From: Paenibacillus sp. FSL R10-2734
GTDB lineage: Bacteria; Bacillota; Bacilli; Paenibacillales; Paenibacillaceae
Reading direction: 5' to 3'
Assembly (NCBI RefSeq): GCF_037963865.1
Contig: NZ_CP150170.1
Location: forward strand, 1,054,001 to 1,118,000
Length of the DNA stretch: 64,000 nt
Shown: positions 34,492 through 43,267 of the stretch, piece after piece
Numbering within the stretch: position 1 is the first letter of the stretch
Layout: every line of letters starts with the position of its first letter
Position numbers and translations under genes: made by a program
Notes under the pieces: generated by a model
What the model saw: only the letters and a program-made list of their open reading frames with translations
What the model was told of the DNA's origin: nothing
Databases searched by the model: none

Positions 34492-35931
34492 ATGAAAAAG
34501 AAGCTGCGCGGTCTTATGACCGGAATTTTAGGAGTTAGTATGTTATTAGGATCTCTTGGCAGCGTATCTGCCGCTCCCGTACCTAAGGATATCCAAGGTC
34601 ACTGGGCCCAAGGTCAGCTACAGGAATGGTTAGATAGAGGATACCTTGGTGGATACCCAGACGGCACGGTAAAACCAAACAAGGCTATTACCCGTGGAGA
34701 GTATGTGACTCTGGTAAACCGCCTGTTCGGTTTTACACAAAAAGCAACAGTAGGCTTTAAAGATATGAAAAGCACAAACTGGAACTACAGTGAAGTGGCT
34801 AAAGCCGTGGAAGCTGGATATATCGGAGGATACGAGGACAATACGTTCCGTCCTAATAGTCCGCTCACAAGACAAGAAGCAGCTGTAATGGCAGCGAAAT
34901 TACTAAAATTGAGCACCAATACCACTTCTACTAAATTTAAAGATAATGCACAAATTGCAGCATGGGCTAAAGGTGCAGTAGCCGCTGCAGCGGATAAGAA
35001 GATCATTAACGGTTATCCGGATGGAACCTTCGGTCCTAAGAGATCGTTAACACGTGCGGAGGCTGTAGGTATTATTAATAGTTCAGTCATCCACTACCCA
35101 GGTAGCGGCACAGGTGGTGGTGTAATTCCTACTCCAACTCCAACAGCTACTCCAACTCCAACAGCTACACCAACGCCAACATCAGCTCCAGGTGGTAGTA
35201 CTGGTGGAGGAAGCGGTGGATCTGGCGGCGGTAACGGTGGCGGAGGAAATGAAACAAAACCAACCGTCAGTGGGGCAACCTATGGTAACGTTGGTACGGT
35301 AACTGCTGATGTGTACCTTACTCCTTCCGTAACGGGTGCTGTGTATTATGTAGTCGCTCCTTATACTGCTAACGTAAATGCACCAAGTGCACTACAAGTG
35401 GAAAAAGGACAACTTAGTGACGGAACTGCAAGCGAACATCATGGTAGCGCTGCTACTGTAGCTAATACTAGGGTTACATTCTCAGTTTACGGATTGAATC
35501 CTGGTACACAATATGCGACTTATATCGTGGCAGCTGATGCTTCGGGTAAACTATCTGATGTAACAACCGTTCGTTTAACTACTGCTCAGGCAACTGCAAT
35601 TACACTTTTTGAACCTGGGCAAGTAGGTACAGTTACAGCAGATGTATATATTCAATATGGTGCAACAGGTGGCACTGCAACACCGGTAAGATATGTAGTA
35701 TTGCCTGCAAATGAAAAAGCACCTAGTGCAGCACAGATTGCTGTAGGACAGGATAGTACAGGTACTGCATTGAACGCTCCATGGACTGGCACGCCTTCAA
35801 TTAATCCAGGAGTAAAGCATACGCATACTTTGACTGGATTGACAGCCAATACTGCCTATAAGGTATACCTTATTACAGGATCGGGTACGCAATTGTCACC
35901 TGTGGAAATCATCCAAATTCATACCAAGTAA
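34492..35931 (+). CDS. SLH-anchored surface protein with Fn3-like repeats
   Basis: 479 residues from ATG 34492, 11 nt after AGGAGGA; an ATG at 34480 overlaps that site. Signal peptide (about 1-31, ending GSVSAAP) then three SLH units (about 32-205; GYLGGYPDGTVKPNKAITRG, GYIGGYEDNTFRPNSPLTR, KIINGYPDGTFGPKRSLTR). A Pro-Thr-rich then Gly-Ser-rich linker (about 210-260) leads to two ~105-residue Fn3-like repeats. Each opens VGTVTADVY and ends in a Y..YIVAADASG or Y.VYLITGSGT strand. The domain order is inverted relative to the larger SLH proteins: SLH is N-terminal here. It is probably an adhesin-like surface protein; the ligand is unknown. Confidence 0.9.
   Translation: MKKKLRGLMTGILGVSMLLGSLGSVSAAPVPKDIQGHWAQGQLQEWLDRGYLGGYPDGTVKPNKAITRGEYVTLVNRLFGFTQKATVGFKDMKSTNWNYSEVAKAVEAGYIGGYEDNTFRPNSPLTRQEAAVMAAKLLKLSTNTTSTKFKDNAQIAAWAKGAVAAAADKKIINGYPDGTFGPKRSLTRAEAVGIINSSVIHYPGSGTGGGVIPTPTPTATPTPTATPTPTSAPGGSTGGGSGGSGGGNGGGGNETKPTVSGATYGNVGTVTADVYLTPSVTGAVYYVVAPYTANVNAPSALQVEKGQLSDGTASEHHGSAATVANTRVTFSVYGLNPGTQYATYIVAADASGKLSDVTTVRLTTAQATAITLFEPGQVGTVTADVYIQYGATGGTATPVRYVVLPANEKAPSAAQIAVGQDSTGTALNAPWTGTPSINPGVKHTHTLTGLTANTAYKVYLITGSGTQLSPVEIIQIHTK
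35131..35166 (+). repeat. 18-bp tandem repeat in SLH protein linker
   Basis: ACTCCAACTCCAACAGCT occurs twice back to back (35131-35148, 35149-35166), followed by a degenerate third copy. It encodes TPTPTA units of the wall-spanning linker and is likely to vary in copy number between strains. Confidence 0.85.
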
Positions 35932-36005
35932 CTTGATCTTATACTGATTAAGTTAGGGAATATAAGAATGGAATTCGTACTATAATAACGACAGGTTTAC
36001 TTTTA

Positions 36006-36052
36006 GTCCGGTGAGGCGAATAGTTGCTCTTACCGGACTTGTTTTATTTGTG
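36006..36052 (+). terminator. intrinsic terminator after SLH gene
   Basis: AGTCCGGTGAG pairs with CTTACCGGACT (11 bp, one G-U) around GCGAATAGTTG, followed by TGTTTTATTT. It lies ~75 nt after the stop. Confidence 0.8.
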
Positions 36053-36104
36053 AACGACAGGACAATATTTGTTATCTAATTGTAAGGGCTGTAAGGAATT
36101 ACTT

Positions 36105-36133
36105 TTTACTTAGCCCTAACAATTTGGTATAAT
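36105..36133 (+). promoter_or_regulatory. sigma-A-type promoter of hpf
   Basis: TTTACT (36105-36110), 17-nt spacer, TATAAT (36128-36133), 28 nt upstream of the hpf start. AGGGCT (36085-36090) and AGCCCT (36112-36117) form an inverted repeat around the -35. Confidence 0.65.
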
Positions 36134-36160
36134 GAAGGTGTAACTAAAGGAGGAGTGGCC

Positions 36161-36709
36161 ATGCAATTCACCATTCGAGGTCAACAAATTGACGTGACCG
36201 ACGCTTTGAGAGAGTATGTTGATAAGAAGCTCAGCAAACTTGAGAAGTATTTCGAAGCACCCCCTACCTCTGAAGGGTCTGTGACGCTTGGCGTAGTTCG
36301 CGGCCTTCATACGGTGGAAGTAACCATTCCGCTTGCTGGCGTGACGCTTCGTGCGGAAGATCGCAGCGATGACATGTATGCTTCCATAGATGCCGTTGTG
36401 GACAAGCTGGAACGTCAAATTCGCAAACACAAAACGAAGATTAATCGTAAGTTCCGTCAAGAGGGACTGAAGACGCTGTTTGTGGATGGAGCTAGTACCG
36501 CTGTTGCTGTAGAAGAACAAGATTATGATGACTTGGAAGTTGTGAGGAACAAACGCTTTACCATGAAGCCGATGGATGTGGAAGAAGCAATTCTTCAAAT
36601 GAACATGGTAGGACATACTTTCTTCGTGTTTTCCAATATCGATACTTCGGAAGTTAGCGTAGTTTACAAACGTGATGATGGCAAATATGGACTGATTGAA
36701 CAGGGCTAG
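36161..36709 (+). CDS. hpf: long-form ribosome hibernation promoting factor
   Basis: 182 residues from ATG 36161, 7 nt after AAAGGAGG; a GTG at 36155 is inside the site. The N-terminal HPF/YfiA domain (about 1-100; MQFTIRGQQIDVTDALREYV, KKLSKLEKYF) blocks the decoding centre. The C-terminal ~60-residue domain (about 122-182; VRNKRFTMKPMDVEEAILQM, FFVFSNIDTSEVSVVYKRDD) is the dimerisation domain that makes 100S ribosomes. Length and both domains match Firmicute long HPF (B. subtilis YvyD). The order hpf-secA-prfB is conserved. Confidence 0.97.
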   Translation: MQFTIRGQQIDVTDALREYVDKKLSKLEKYFEAPPTSEGSVTLGVVRGLHTVEVTIPLAGVTLRAEDRSDDMYASIDAVVDKLERQIRKHKTKINRKFRQEGLKTLFVDGASTAVAVEEQDYDDLEVVRNKRFTMKPMDVEEAILQMNMVGHTFFVFSNIDTSEVSVVYKRDDGKYGLIEQG

Positions 36710-36784
36710 ACCACGATGATGCCAGTTATGCTATTCAGTATAAAGGGCCTCGAGATTTATCCAGATACCTTAGAAATTTAAACC

Positions 36785-36815
36785 GAGCCCCTATTCGCTG
36801 CAGCGAATAGGGCTC
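36785..36815 (+). terminator. hairpin after hpf, likely terminator
   Basis: GAGCCC(C)TATTCGC-TGCA-GCGAATAGGGCTC is a 13-bp stem with one bulge, but is followed only by TTGTG, so termination may be incomplete. Confidence 0.6.
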
Positions 36816-36991
36816 TTGTGCGTATAAGAAGCAATATTTGAAAAATGTGGCTGATACACCTTGTATTGCGGCATCTCTTACAAACTGTTACAATTTATGA
36901 AGCAGCGGAATCGAATTTATAAATGGCCCTTTCAATTTTTTGTGAGGATGGGCTCGGTTCCACCATCTGTGTTGCATGAAAGGGGTTAACC

Positions 36992-39499
36992 ATGCTAGGA
37001 CTTGTAAAGAAAATATTCGGAGACACCAACGAACGTGATGTTAAACGTCTCATGAAGACAGTCGATGTGATTAATGGATTGGAACCGGAATTTGTAGCGC
37101 TATCTGATGAAGCGTTACAGGCTAAGACAGCGGAATTCCGTGCCCGTATTGAGAAAGGCGAAACTTTGGAAGAAATTCTTCCTGAGGCATTTGCTACCGT
37201 ACGCGAAGCTTCCAAACGGACGCTTGGTATGCGGCATTTTGATGTACAGCTGATTGGTGGTATGGCTCTGCATGAAGGCCGGATCTCCGAGATGAAGACT
37301 GGTGAAGGTAAGACGCTAGTGGGTACGTTGCCAGTGTATTTGAATGCTTTGCTGGGTAAAGGTGTACACGTCGTAACAGTCAATGATTATTTGGCTCAAC
37401 GTGACAGCGCACAAATGGCACAAATTTATAACTTCCTGGGCATGACGGTTGGGGTTAACCTGAGCGGTATGGACCATGCTGATAAACAAGCTGCTTATGC
37501 CTGCGATATTACGTATGGCACGAACAACGAATTTGGTTTTGATTATTTGCGTGACAACATGGTGCTCTATAAAGAGCAAATGGTTCAGCGCCCTCTGTAT
37601 TTCTGTATTATTGATGAAGTGGACTCTATTCTTATTGATGAAGCACGTACACCTCTTATTATTTCCGGACAAGCTGAGAAGTCTACAGAATTGTATTTTT
37701 CAGCAGACCGTTTCGTGAAAAAGCTTAAGGCTGAAGAAGACTATACGGTTGATATTAAAGTGAAGTCTGTAGCCTTGACTGAAAAAGGTGTAGCTACAGC
37801 TGAGCGCGCTTTTGGTATTGAGAACTTGTATGATCACAGTCATGTAACCTTGAATCACCATATCGTCCAAGCCCTGAAAGCAAACGTAATTATGCGTCGT
37901 GACGTAGATTATGTTGTGAATGAGGGTGAGGTCGTTATTGTTGATGAATTTACAGGACGTCTCATGTCAGGTCGTCGCTATAGTGACGGGTTGCACCAAG
38001 CGATTGAAGCGAAGGAAGAAATCGAAGTGCAGAATGAGAGTATGACTCTTGCAACGATCACATTCCAGAACTACTTCCGTATGTATCGCAAACTGGGCGG
38101 TATGACAGGTACAGCGAAAACAGAGGAAGAAGAATTCAAGAAGATTTATGGTCTTGAAGTTCTTCAAGTACCTACGAACAAACCAAATCAGCGCGAAGAT
38201 ATGCCAGATGTTGTCTACAAGAGTGAGAACGGTAAGTTCAAGGCTGTTGTGGAAGAAATTGTAGAACGTCACAAGAAGAACCAACCTGTACTTGTTGGTA
38301 CAGTGTCGATCGAGAATTCAGAGCTCGTATCTGAAATGCTGAAGCGCAAAGGTGTTAGACACCAAGTACTTAACGCGAAGCATCATGCTGAGGAAGCGGA
38401 AATCATTACACATGCAGGTCAGCCAGGTACAGTTACAATTGCTACCAACATGGCTGGACGTGGTACGGACATCGTTCTGGGTGAAGGTGTGACAGATCTT
38501 GGAGGTCTGCATATCATTGGTACAGAGCGCCATGAATCGCGCCGGATTGATAACCAGCTGCGCGGTCGTGCGGGTCGTCAAGGTGACCCTGGTTCTACAC
38601 AATTCTACTTGTCGCTTGGCGATGAGCTCATGAAGCGTTTTGGCGCTGATAACGTTCTGAATATGATGGATCGTCTCGGATTCGAGGAAGATCAGCCGAT
38701 TGAGAGCCGCATGATCACACGTGCTGTAGAATCTGCTCAGAAACGTGTTGAAGGTAATAACTTTGATATCCGTAAAGTCGTATTGCAATATGATGATGTA
38801 ATGAATCAGCAGCGTGAAATTATTTATAAACAACGCCGTGAAATTCTGGAGTCAGATAATATTAAAGATATCGTGCTTGAAATGATCAAGCCAGTGATTG
38901 AGCGTATCGTTCTCGCACACTGTAGCGATGATATTCCTGAGAACTGGGAGCTGCAAGAAGTTGCTGATTACGTAAACAGCAAATTGCTTGAAGAAGGTGC
39001 TTTGACTCGTGATATTCTGTGGGGCAAAGAAGCTGAGGAGATCATCGAGTTCATTTTCGAACGTGTGCTTGAGAAATATGCTGCCCGTGAAGAACGTCTG
39101 GGCTCAGAACTCGTACGTGAATTCGAGAAGGTAATCGTGCTTCGTTCCGTAGATAGCAAATGGATGGATCATATTGATGCAATGGATCAATTGCGTCAAG
39201 GGATTCACCTGCGTGCTTACGGTGGTACGGATCCACTTCGCGAGTATCAATTCGAAGGTTTTGAGATGTTTAATACTATGACTGCTACGATTCAAGAAGA
39301 AGTAGCTACTTATATTATGAAGGCTCACATCGAGGCGAATCAGGAACGTCAATCCGTTATTGACGAGGATAAGATCTCTACAAACAGCGAACCTGTAGAG
39401 AAACGTCCGGTACAAGTAGAGGCTGTGACTGGTCGTAACGATCTTTGCCCTTGCGGAAGCGGCAAGAAGTACAAGAATTGCCACGGTCAAAACGCGTAA
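36992..39499 (+). CDS. secA: preprotein translocase ATPase SecA
   Basis: 835 residues; ATG after GAAAGGGG. This is the motor of the Sec pathway, which the window's many signal-peptide proteins need. Visible: Walker A MKTGEGKTL (~102-110), the DEVDSILIDEAR Walker B/DEAD region, motif FGFDYLRDN, the NBD2 motif TNMAGRGTDI and GRAGRQGDPG, and the C-terminal zinc-binding CPCGSGKKYKNCHG for SecB or ribosome contact. Length is typical (841 in B. subtilis). A strong terminator follows. Confidence 0.98.
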   Translation: MLGLVKKIFGDTNERDVKRLMKTVDVINGLEPEFVALSDEALQAKTAEFRARIEKGETLEEILPEAFATVREASKRTLGMRHFDVQLIGGMALHEGRISEMKTGEGKTLVGTLPVYLNALLGKGVHVVTVNDYLAQRDSAQMAQIYNFLGMTVGVNLSGMDHADKQAAYACDITYGTNNEFGFDYLRDNMVLYKEQMVQRPLYFCIIDEVDSILIDEARTPLIISGQAEKSTELYFSADRFVKKLKAEEDYTVDIKVKSVALTEKGVATAERAFGIENLYDHSHVTLNHHIVQALKANVIMRRDVDYVVNEGEVVIVDEFTGRLMSGRRYSDGLHQAIEAKEEIEVQNESMTLATITFQNYFRMYRKLGGMTGTAKTEEEEFKKIYGLEVLQVPTNKPNQREDMPDVVYKSENGKFKAVVEEIVERHKKNQPVLVGTVSIENSELVSEMLKRKGVRHQVLNAKHHAEEAEIITHAGQPGTVTIATNMAGRGTDIVLGEGVTDLGGLHIIGTERHESRRIDNQLRGRAGRQGDPGSTQFYLSLGDELMKRFGADNVLNMMDRLGFEEDQPIESRMITRAVESAQKRVEGNNFDIRKVVLQYDDVMNQQREIIYKQRREILESDNIKDIVLEMIKPVIERIVLAHCSDDIPENWELQEVADYVNSKLLEEGALTRDILWGKEAEEIIEFIFERVLEKYAAREERLGSELVREFEKVIVLRSVDSKWMDHIDAMDQLRQGIHLRAYGGTDPLREYQFEGFEMFNTMTATIQEEVATYIMKAHIEANQERQSVIDEDKISTNSEPVEKRPVQVEAVTGRNDLCPCGSGKKYKNCHGQNA

Positions 39500-39583
39500 G
39501 ACAAACGTTTAGTAATGCTCAGATTCAGGTGATAAAGCTGTAAGTCTTTATCCCTGATCTCCATGGGTATACTAACTATAAAG

Positions 39584-39632
39584 AGCGGCTGGGCCCGGGG
39601 GTATCCCCCGTTTACGGCCCAGTCGCTTTTTT
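39584..39632 (+). terminator. intrinsic terminator after secA
   Basis: AGCGGCTGGGCC pairs with GGCCCAGTCGCT (one G-U), with CGGGGG-TAT-CCCCCG nested in the loop, then TTTTTT. It ends 14 nt before the structured repeat element upstream of prfB. Confidence 0.92.
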
Positions 39633-39646
39633 GGATATTTAGCAGT

Positions 39647-39805
39647 TGAGTGAATGTGGAATGGAGAGAAGATTTGGAACTGGAGAAACGGAGTGTTCGC
39701 CTTTGTTTCCGGATTCCAACCGCGATGCGGTTATATATTCAAGGAATCTGGAAACAATAGCGATCGGAAGTCCAATCCTTCTCGGAATGGCTGAACATTC
39801 ACTCA
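39647..39805 (+). ncRNA. structured repeat element, copy 1 (upstream of prfB)
   Basis: A long irregular hairpin. From outside in: TGAGTGAATGT/ACATTCACTCA; GAGAAG/CTTCTC; TTGGA(A)CT/AGTCCAA; CGG/TCG and TCGC/GCGA separated by the bulge AGTGT; a 15-bp helix (39703-39717 with 39743-39757); and an inner ACCGC-GAT-GCGGT hairpin. Copy 2 lies at 47782-47944. Bulge sequences are conserved between copies, while the 15-bp helix differs at six positions that all keep pairing. It ends 57 nt before prfB. Unknown role: leader RNA, small RNA or dispersed structured repeat. No T-box or named riboswitch motif was recognised. Strand is assigned from the downstream gene only. Confidence 0.65.
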
Positions 39806-39862
39806 CTAACTGTCCATCAGAGCGACGACCGTAACAACCCATTTTGAAAGGTGAAGTGACCG

Positions 39863-40976
39863 ATGATAGAACCAAATGTAAAGCAGGATCTGCGTGAAAT
39901 AGGCAAGAAACTAAATGACCTTAGGGGGTCTCTTTGACTTAGATCTTAAGCAAGAGATGATTTCTAACTTTGAAGAGAAAATGGCGGCCCCTGGCTTCTG
40001 GGATAATTCAGAGCAAGCGCAGAGCGTAATCGCCGAGATGAATGCTGTGAAATCTTCCGTAGATCAATACGAGAAGCTTCAACAGGAATACGATGATGCT
40101 GCGATGATGGCGGAGCTCGCTGATGAAGAGGGCGATGAGGATCTGGCGACTGAAATCGGAGAGACGATTCGCAGCCTAGGCAGCAAAGTGGATGAATTCG
40201 AGCTGCAACTACTGCTTAACCAACCATATGACAAGTTAAATGCTATTCTCGAGCTTCATCCGGGTGCAGGCGGAACGGAATCCCAAGACTGGGGACAAAT
40301 GCTGCTCCGTATGTACACTCGCTGGGCTGAGAAACGTGGATTTAAGGTTGAAGTACTGGATTATCTACCTGGGGATGAAGCGGGAATTAAGAGTGTTACA
40401 CTGCTCATCAAAGGCTTTAACGTATACGGATACTTGAAAGCTGAAAAGGGCGTCCATCGACTGGTGCGAATTTCTCCTTTTGATTCTTCAGGTAGACGCC
40501 ACACCTCTTTTGTATCCTGTGATGTCGTTCCGGAGATTACGGATGATGTAGAAGTTGAGATCCGTACCGAGGATCTTAAGATCGATACTTATCGCGCAAG
40601 CGGCGCCGGTGGACAGCATATTAATACCACAGACTCGGCAGTACGGATTACTCACTTACCGTCGGGCGTAGTGGTAACCTGTCAGAATGAACGTTCACAG
40701 ATTAAGAACCGGGAGCAAGCGATGAAGATGCTACGTTCCAAGCTGTATGAGCGCAAGCTGGTAGAGCAGCAACAGCAATTGGATGAGATTCGCGGTGAGC
40801 AGTCCGATATTGCTTGGGGCAGTCAAATCCGATCTTATGTATTCCATCCGTATAACATGGTCAAGGATCACCGTACTTCAGTGGAAACTGGTAATGTGGG
40901 TGCAGTAATGGACGGAGACTTAGATGCATTCATTGATGGTTACTTGCGTAGCCAAATCAAGGTTGAGGCGGACTAA
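39863..40976 (+). CDS. prfB: peptide chain release factor 2, with programmed +1 frameshift
   Basis: Expressed as 39863-39934 joined to 39936-40976, giving 370 residues. The zero frame begins at ATG 39863, 10 nt after AAAGGTG, and hits TGA at codon 25 (39935-39937). The shift site AGGGGGTCTCTTTGAC has an internal Shine-Dalgarno AGGGGG followed by CTT-TGA-C, the classic RF2 autoregulatory signal: low RF2 slows termination at UGA and favours the shift. Downstream are the RF2 codon-recognition tripeptide SPF (RISPFDSSGRR) and the catalytic GGQ (SGAGGQHINTTDSAV). RF2 releases peptides at UGA and UAA. Order secA-prfB matches Bacillus. Confidence 0.97.
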
Positions 40977-41045
40977 GGGTTTTTTTCGGAAATATAGGAG
41001 AGAATAAGGTTACTCCATACATTATTTTTATAATTATTTTTTGGG

Positions 41046-41088
41046 GAAACGGATACCATATCTTTGATATGGATGAAATAGCCGTTTC
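41046..41088 (+). repeat. hairpin between prfB and the YitT gene
   Basis: GAAACGG/CCGTTTC encloses ACCATATC-TTT-GATATGG. It is followed by TTCTTAC, so it may serve as a weak terminator of prfB or as a leader hairpin of the next gene. Confidence 0.55.
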
Positions 41089-41130
41089 TTCTTACATACA
41101 GCAAGATGACACTTTAAGGAGCGCCTTGAA

Positions 41131-42015
41131 ATGCAAAAAATCAACTCACGCAATAAACCCCCACTGATTCCTCTGAATGGGCCAGTCCGACATGTAGTGG
41201 ATACAACGCTTATTCTGATCGGTTCGCTAATCACGGCACTGGGGTTTAATCTATTTTTCCTACCTAATCAGATTGCTTCTGGTGGTGTGTCCGGTCTTTC
41301 CGTATTGGCTGAAGCTTGGTTTGGAGCTGAACCGGCGTTTACGCAGTGGGCGCTTAATATCCCGCTGTTTGTGCTTGGAGTAATCTTCCTAGGTAAGCAA
41401 TATGGCGTTCGCTCACTGCTCGGGAGCTTTGTGCTGCCGCTGTTTATCTTGCTGACAAAAGATTTACCCACACCTACAACCAACCCACTTCTAGCCTGTA
41501 TTTATGGCGGTATCTGTGTGGGGGTGGGACTTGGCGTTGTGTTCCGCGGACGTGGATCGACAGGTGGACTGACGATTTTGGCGCAGATTATTCAAAAGAT
41601 ATCCGGTCTTAGCTTCTCGGTTTCCGTAGTGCTGCTGGACGGGACTGTCATAGTATTGGCGGCGTTTATACTCGGTATGGAGCAGGCGCTATATGCGTTG
41701 ATCGGATTGTTTGTTACAGGAAAAGCCATTAACGCGATTGAGGTAGGCTTCCGCTATACGAAGGTTGCGTATATTATCTCGGACAAGACAGAAGAAATAT
41801 CTGCAGCGATATTAAATGATCTGGACCGTGGGCTGACGAAGTTGGACGCACATGGCGGGTATACTGGCGATGAGCGTACTGTTCTGATGGTAGTGGTAGG
41901 TCAAAACGAGGTTTCGAGACTGAAAGCGATTGTTCAATCAGTAGATACAAGCGCATTTGTTATTATTACCGAAGCACATGAAGTACTGGGTGAAGGATTT
42001 AAAAGGGAAGCGTAA
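41131..42015 (+). CDS. YitT/DUF161 membrane protein with DUF2179 domain
   Basis: 294 residues; ATG after AAGGAGCG. Five to six transmembrane helices lie in residues 20-200 (e.g. TTLILIGSLITALGFNLFF and ALYALIGLFVTGKAINAIEV), with the family motifs FLPNQIASGGVSGLS and GRGSTGGLTILAQI. A cytosolic DUF2179 domain follows (about 215-290; YIISDKTEEISAAIL, GYTGDERTVLMVVV). Resembles B. subtilis YvjA/YitT-family proteins, also found near prfB. The transported substrate, if any, is unknown. It is monocistronic, with a terminator overlapping the stop. Confidence 0.92.
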   Translation: MQKINSRNKPPLIPLNGPVRHVVDTTLILIGSLITALGFNLFFLPNQIASGGVSGLSVLAEAWFGAEPAFTQWALNIPLFVLGVIFLGKQYGVRSLLGSFVLPLFILLTKDLPTPTTNPLLACIYGGICVGVGLGVVFRGRGSTGGLTILAQIIQKISGLSFSVSVVLLDGTVIVLAAFILGMEQALYALIGLFVTGKAINAIEVGFRYTKVAYIISDKTEEISAAILNDLDRGLTKLDAHGGYTGDERTVLMVVVGQNEVSRLKAIVQSVDTSAFVIITEAHEVLGEGFKREA

Positions 42016-42051
42016 TCTCTCCTAATGGGGAGCTGACGCTTCTCTTTTTTT
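42007..42051 (+). terminator. intrinsic terminator
   Basis: GAAGCGT-AAT-CTCTCC / GGGGAG-CTG-ACGCTTC, then TCTTTTTTT. The first arm overlaps the YitT stop codon. Confidence 0.88.
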
Positions 42052-42096
42052 CTAAATAAGGTTATATTTAGGGATGAATAAAGTTCACACAATGTG

Positions 42097-42132
42097 TTGT
42101 ATTTATATTAATACGGATGTATAATAATACAT
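42097..42132 (+). promoter_or_regulatory. argC promoter with palindromic candidate ARG box
   Basis: TTGTAT (42097-42102), 17-nt spacer, TATAAT (42120-42125). The -10 lies inside the palindrome ATGTAT-AATA-ATACAT (42117-42132), and the -35 begins a similar half-site pair TGTAT...ATACG (42098-42115). Tandem AT-rich palindromes over a promoter are how ArgR/AhrC operators are built; assignment to ArgR is inference. Confidence 0.65.
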
Positions 42133-42191
42133 ATTTCTAAGACGGTATGCATTATATTAAATATTATATTTATGATAAGCAGGAAGTGGGG

Positions 42192-43247
42192 ATGACAGTG
42201 GAAGGCAAGCTGAGGGCGGCGATTGTTGGATCAACTGGTTATGGGGGCGTAGAGCTGATTCGGCTGCTACAAAGTCATCCTAAGGTAGAGATTACTTCGG
42301 TAATTTCCTCATCAAGTGCTGGGAGTGGGATAGAGGAAGGATTTCCGCATTTGACGGGTGTGATAGAGCGAAAGCTGGATGGTGTTGACCCGGCTCAGAT
42401 GGCTGAGCAGGCGGATGTTGTTTTTACGGCTACGCCGTCGGGTGTGAGCGCTAAGCTAGTGCCGCAGCTGCTGGAAGCTGGACTCAAGGTCGTGGATCTG
42501 TCCGGTGACTTCCGATTGAAGGACGGTTCAGAGTATGAGCACTGGTATAAACATCCGGCTCCGGCTGATGAGTATCTAGAGCAGGCTGTATACGGACTTT
42601 GCGAGGTATTCGGAGAGCGTGCGGCAGGGGTGGATTTTATATCTAATCCAGGCTGTTATCCTACGGCTACACTTCTTGGACTAATTCCTGCGATTCAGGC
42701 AGGCTGGATCAAGCACGACAGTATTATTATTGATGCCAAATCAGGGGTTACCGGGGCAGGACGCGGAACGAGCTTGATGGTGCATTATGCAGAGATTAAT
42801 GAGAACTTCAAAGCTTATAAAATCAATAAGCATCAACATATACCGGAAATAGAACAGACGCTCACAGAGATTGCCGGGGAAAAGGTAACCGTAACGTTCA
42901 CTACACACCTAGTGCCGATGAGCCGCGGGATTATGAGTACGATGTATGCAGGAATGAAGGACAATTATACAGAGCAGGATTTTGTGGATTTATATCGTGA
43001 ATATTATGCAGGCAGGCCGTATGTGCGAGTGCGCGATGCAGGTGTGATTCCAGCAACAAAAGAAGTTAGCGGCTCTAATTATTGTGATATCGGATTTGCG
43101 ACAGATGCTCGTACAGGGCGGGTGACCATTGTCTCCGTCATTGATAACGTTGTAAAAGGTGCGGCAGGGCAGGCAATACAGAACCTTAATTTGATGATGG
43201 GATGGGAGGAAACCCTTGGCCTCGGCTACACACCTGTGTATCCATAG
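42192..43247 (+). CDS. argC: N-acetyl-gamma-glutamyl-phosphate reductase
   Basis: 351 residues from ATG 42192 behind AGGAAGTGGGG; an ATG at 42147 has no site. Third step of arginine synthesis (NADPH reduction of N-acetylglutamyl phosphate). The Rossmann motif AAIVGSTGYGGVELIRLL and the catalytic Cys in FISNPGCYPTATLLGLIP are present, as are SGVTGAGRG and the C-terminal YCDIGF. First gene of argCJBDF behind a candidate ArgR-controlled promoter. Confidence 0.97.
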   Translation: MTVEGKLRAAIVGSTGYGGVELIRLLQSHPKVEITSVISSSSAGSGIEEGFPHLTGVIERKLDGVDPAQMAEQADVVFTATPSGVSAKLVPQLLEAGLKVVDLSGDFRLKDGSEYEHWYKHPAPADEYLEQAVYGLCEVFGERAAGVDFISNPGCYPTATLLGLIPAIQAGWIKHDSIIIDAKSGVTGAGRGTSLMVHYAEINENFKAYKINKHQHIPEIEQTLTEIAGEKVTVTFTTHLVPMSRGIMSTMYAGMKDNYTEQDFVDLYREYYAGRPYVRVRDAGVIPATKEVSGSNYCDIGFATDARTGRVTIVSVIDNVVKGAAGQAIQNLNLMMGWEETLGLGYTPVYP

Positions 43248-43267
43248 GGTTCAGCGGTACAAATAAC

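Noticed and set aside
36052..36160. raiA-type noncoding RNA upstream of hpf
   Set aside because: The gap contains a terminator and an ordinary promoter and is too short for the ~200-nt raiA RNA.
39647..39805. The repeat element as a MITE or IS remnant
   Set aside because: The terminal inverted repeats of the two copies differ in sequence (each only complementary to itself), and no target-site duplication is visible.
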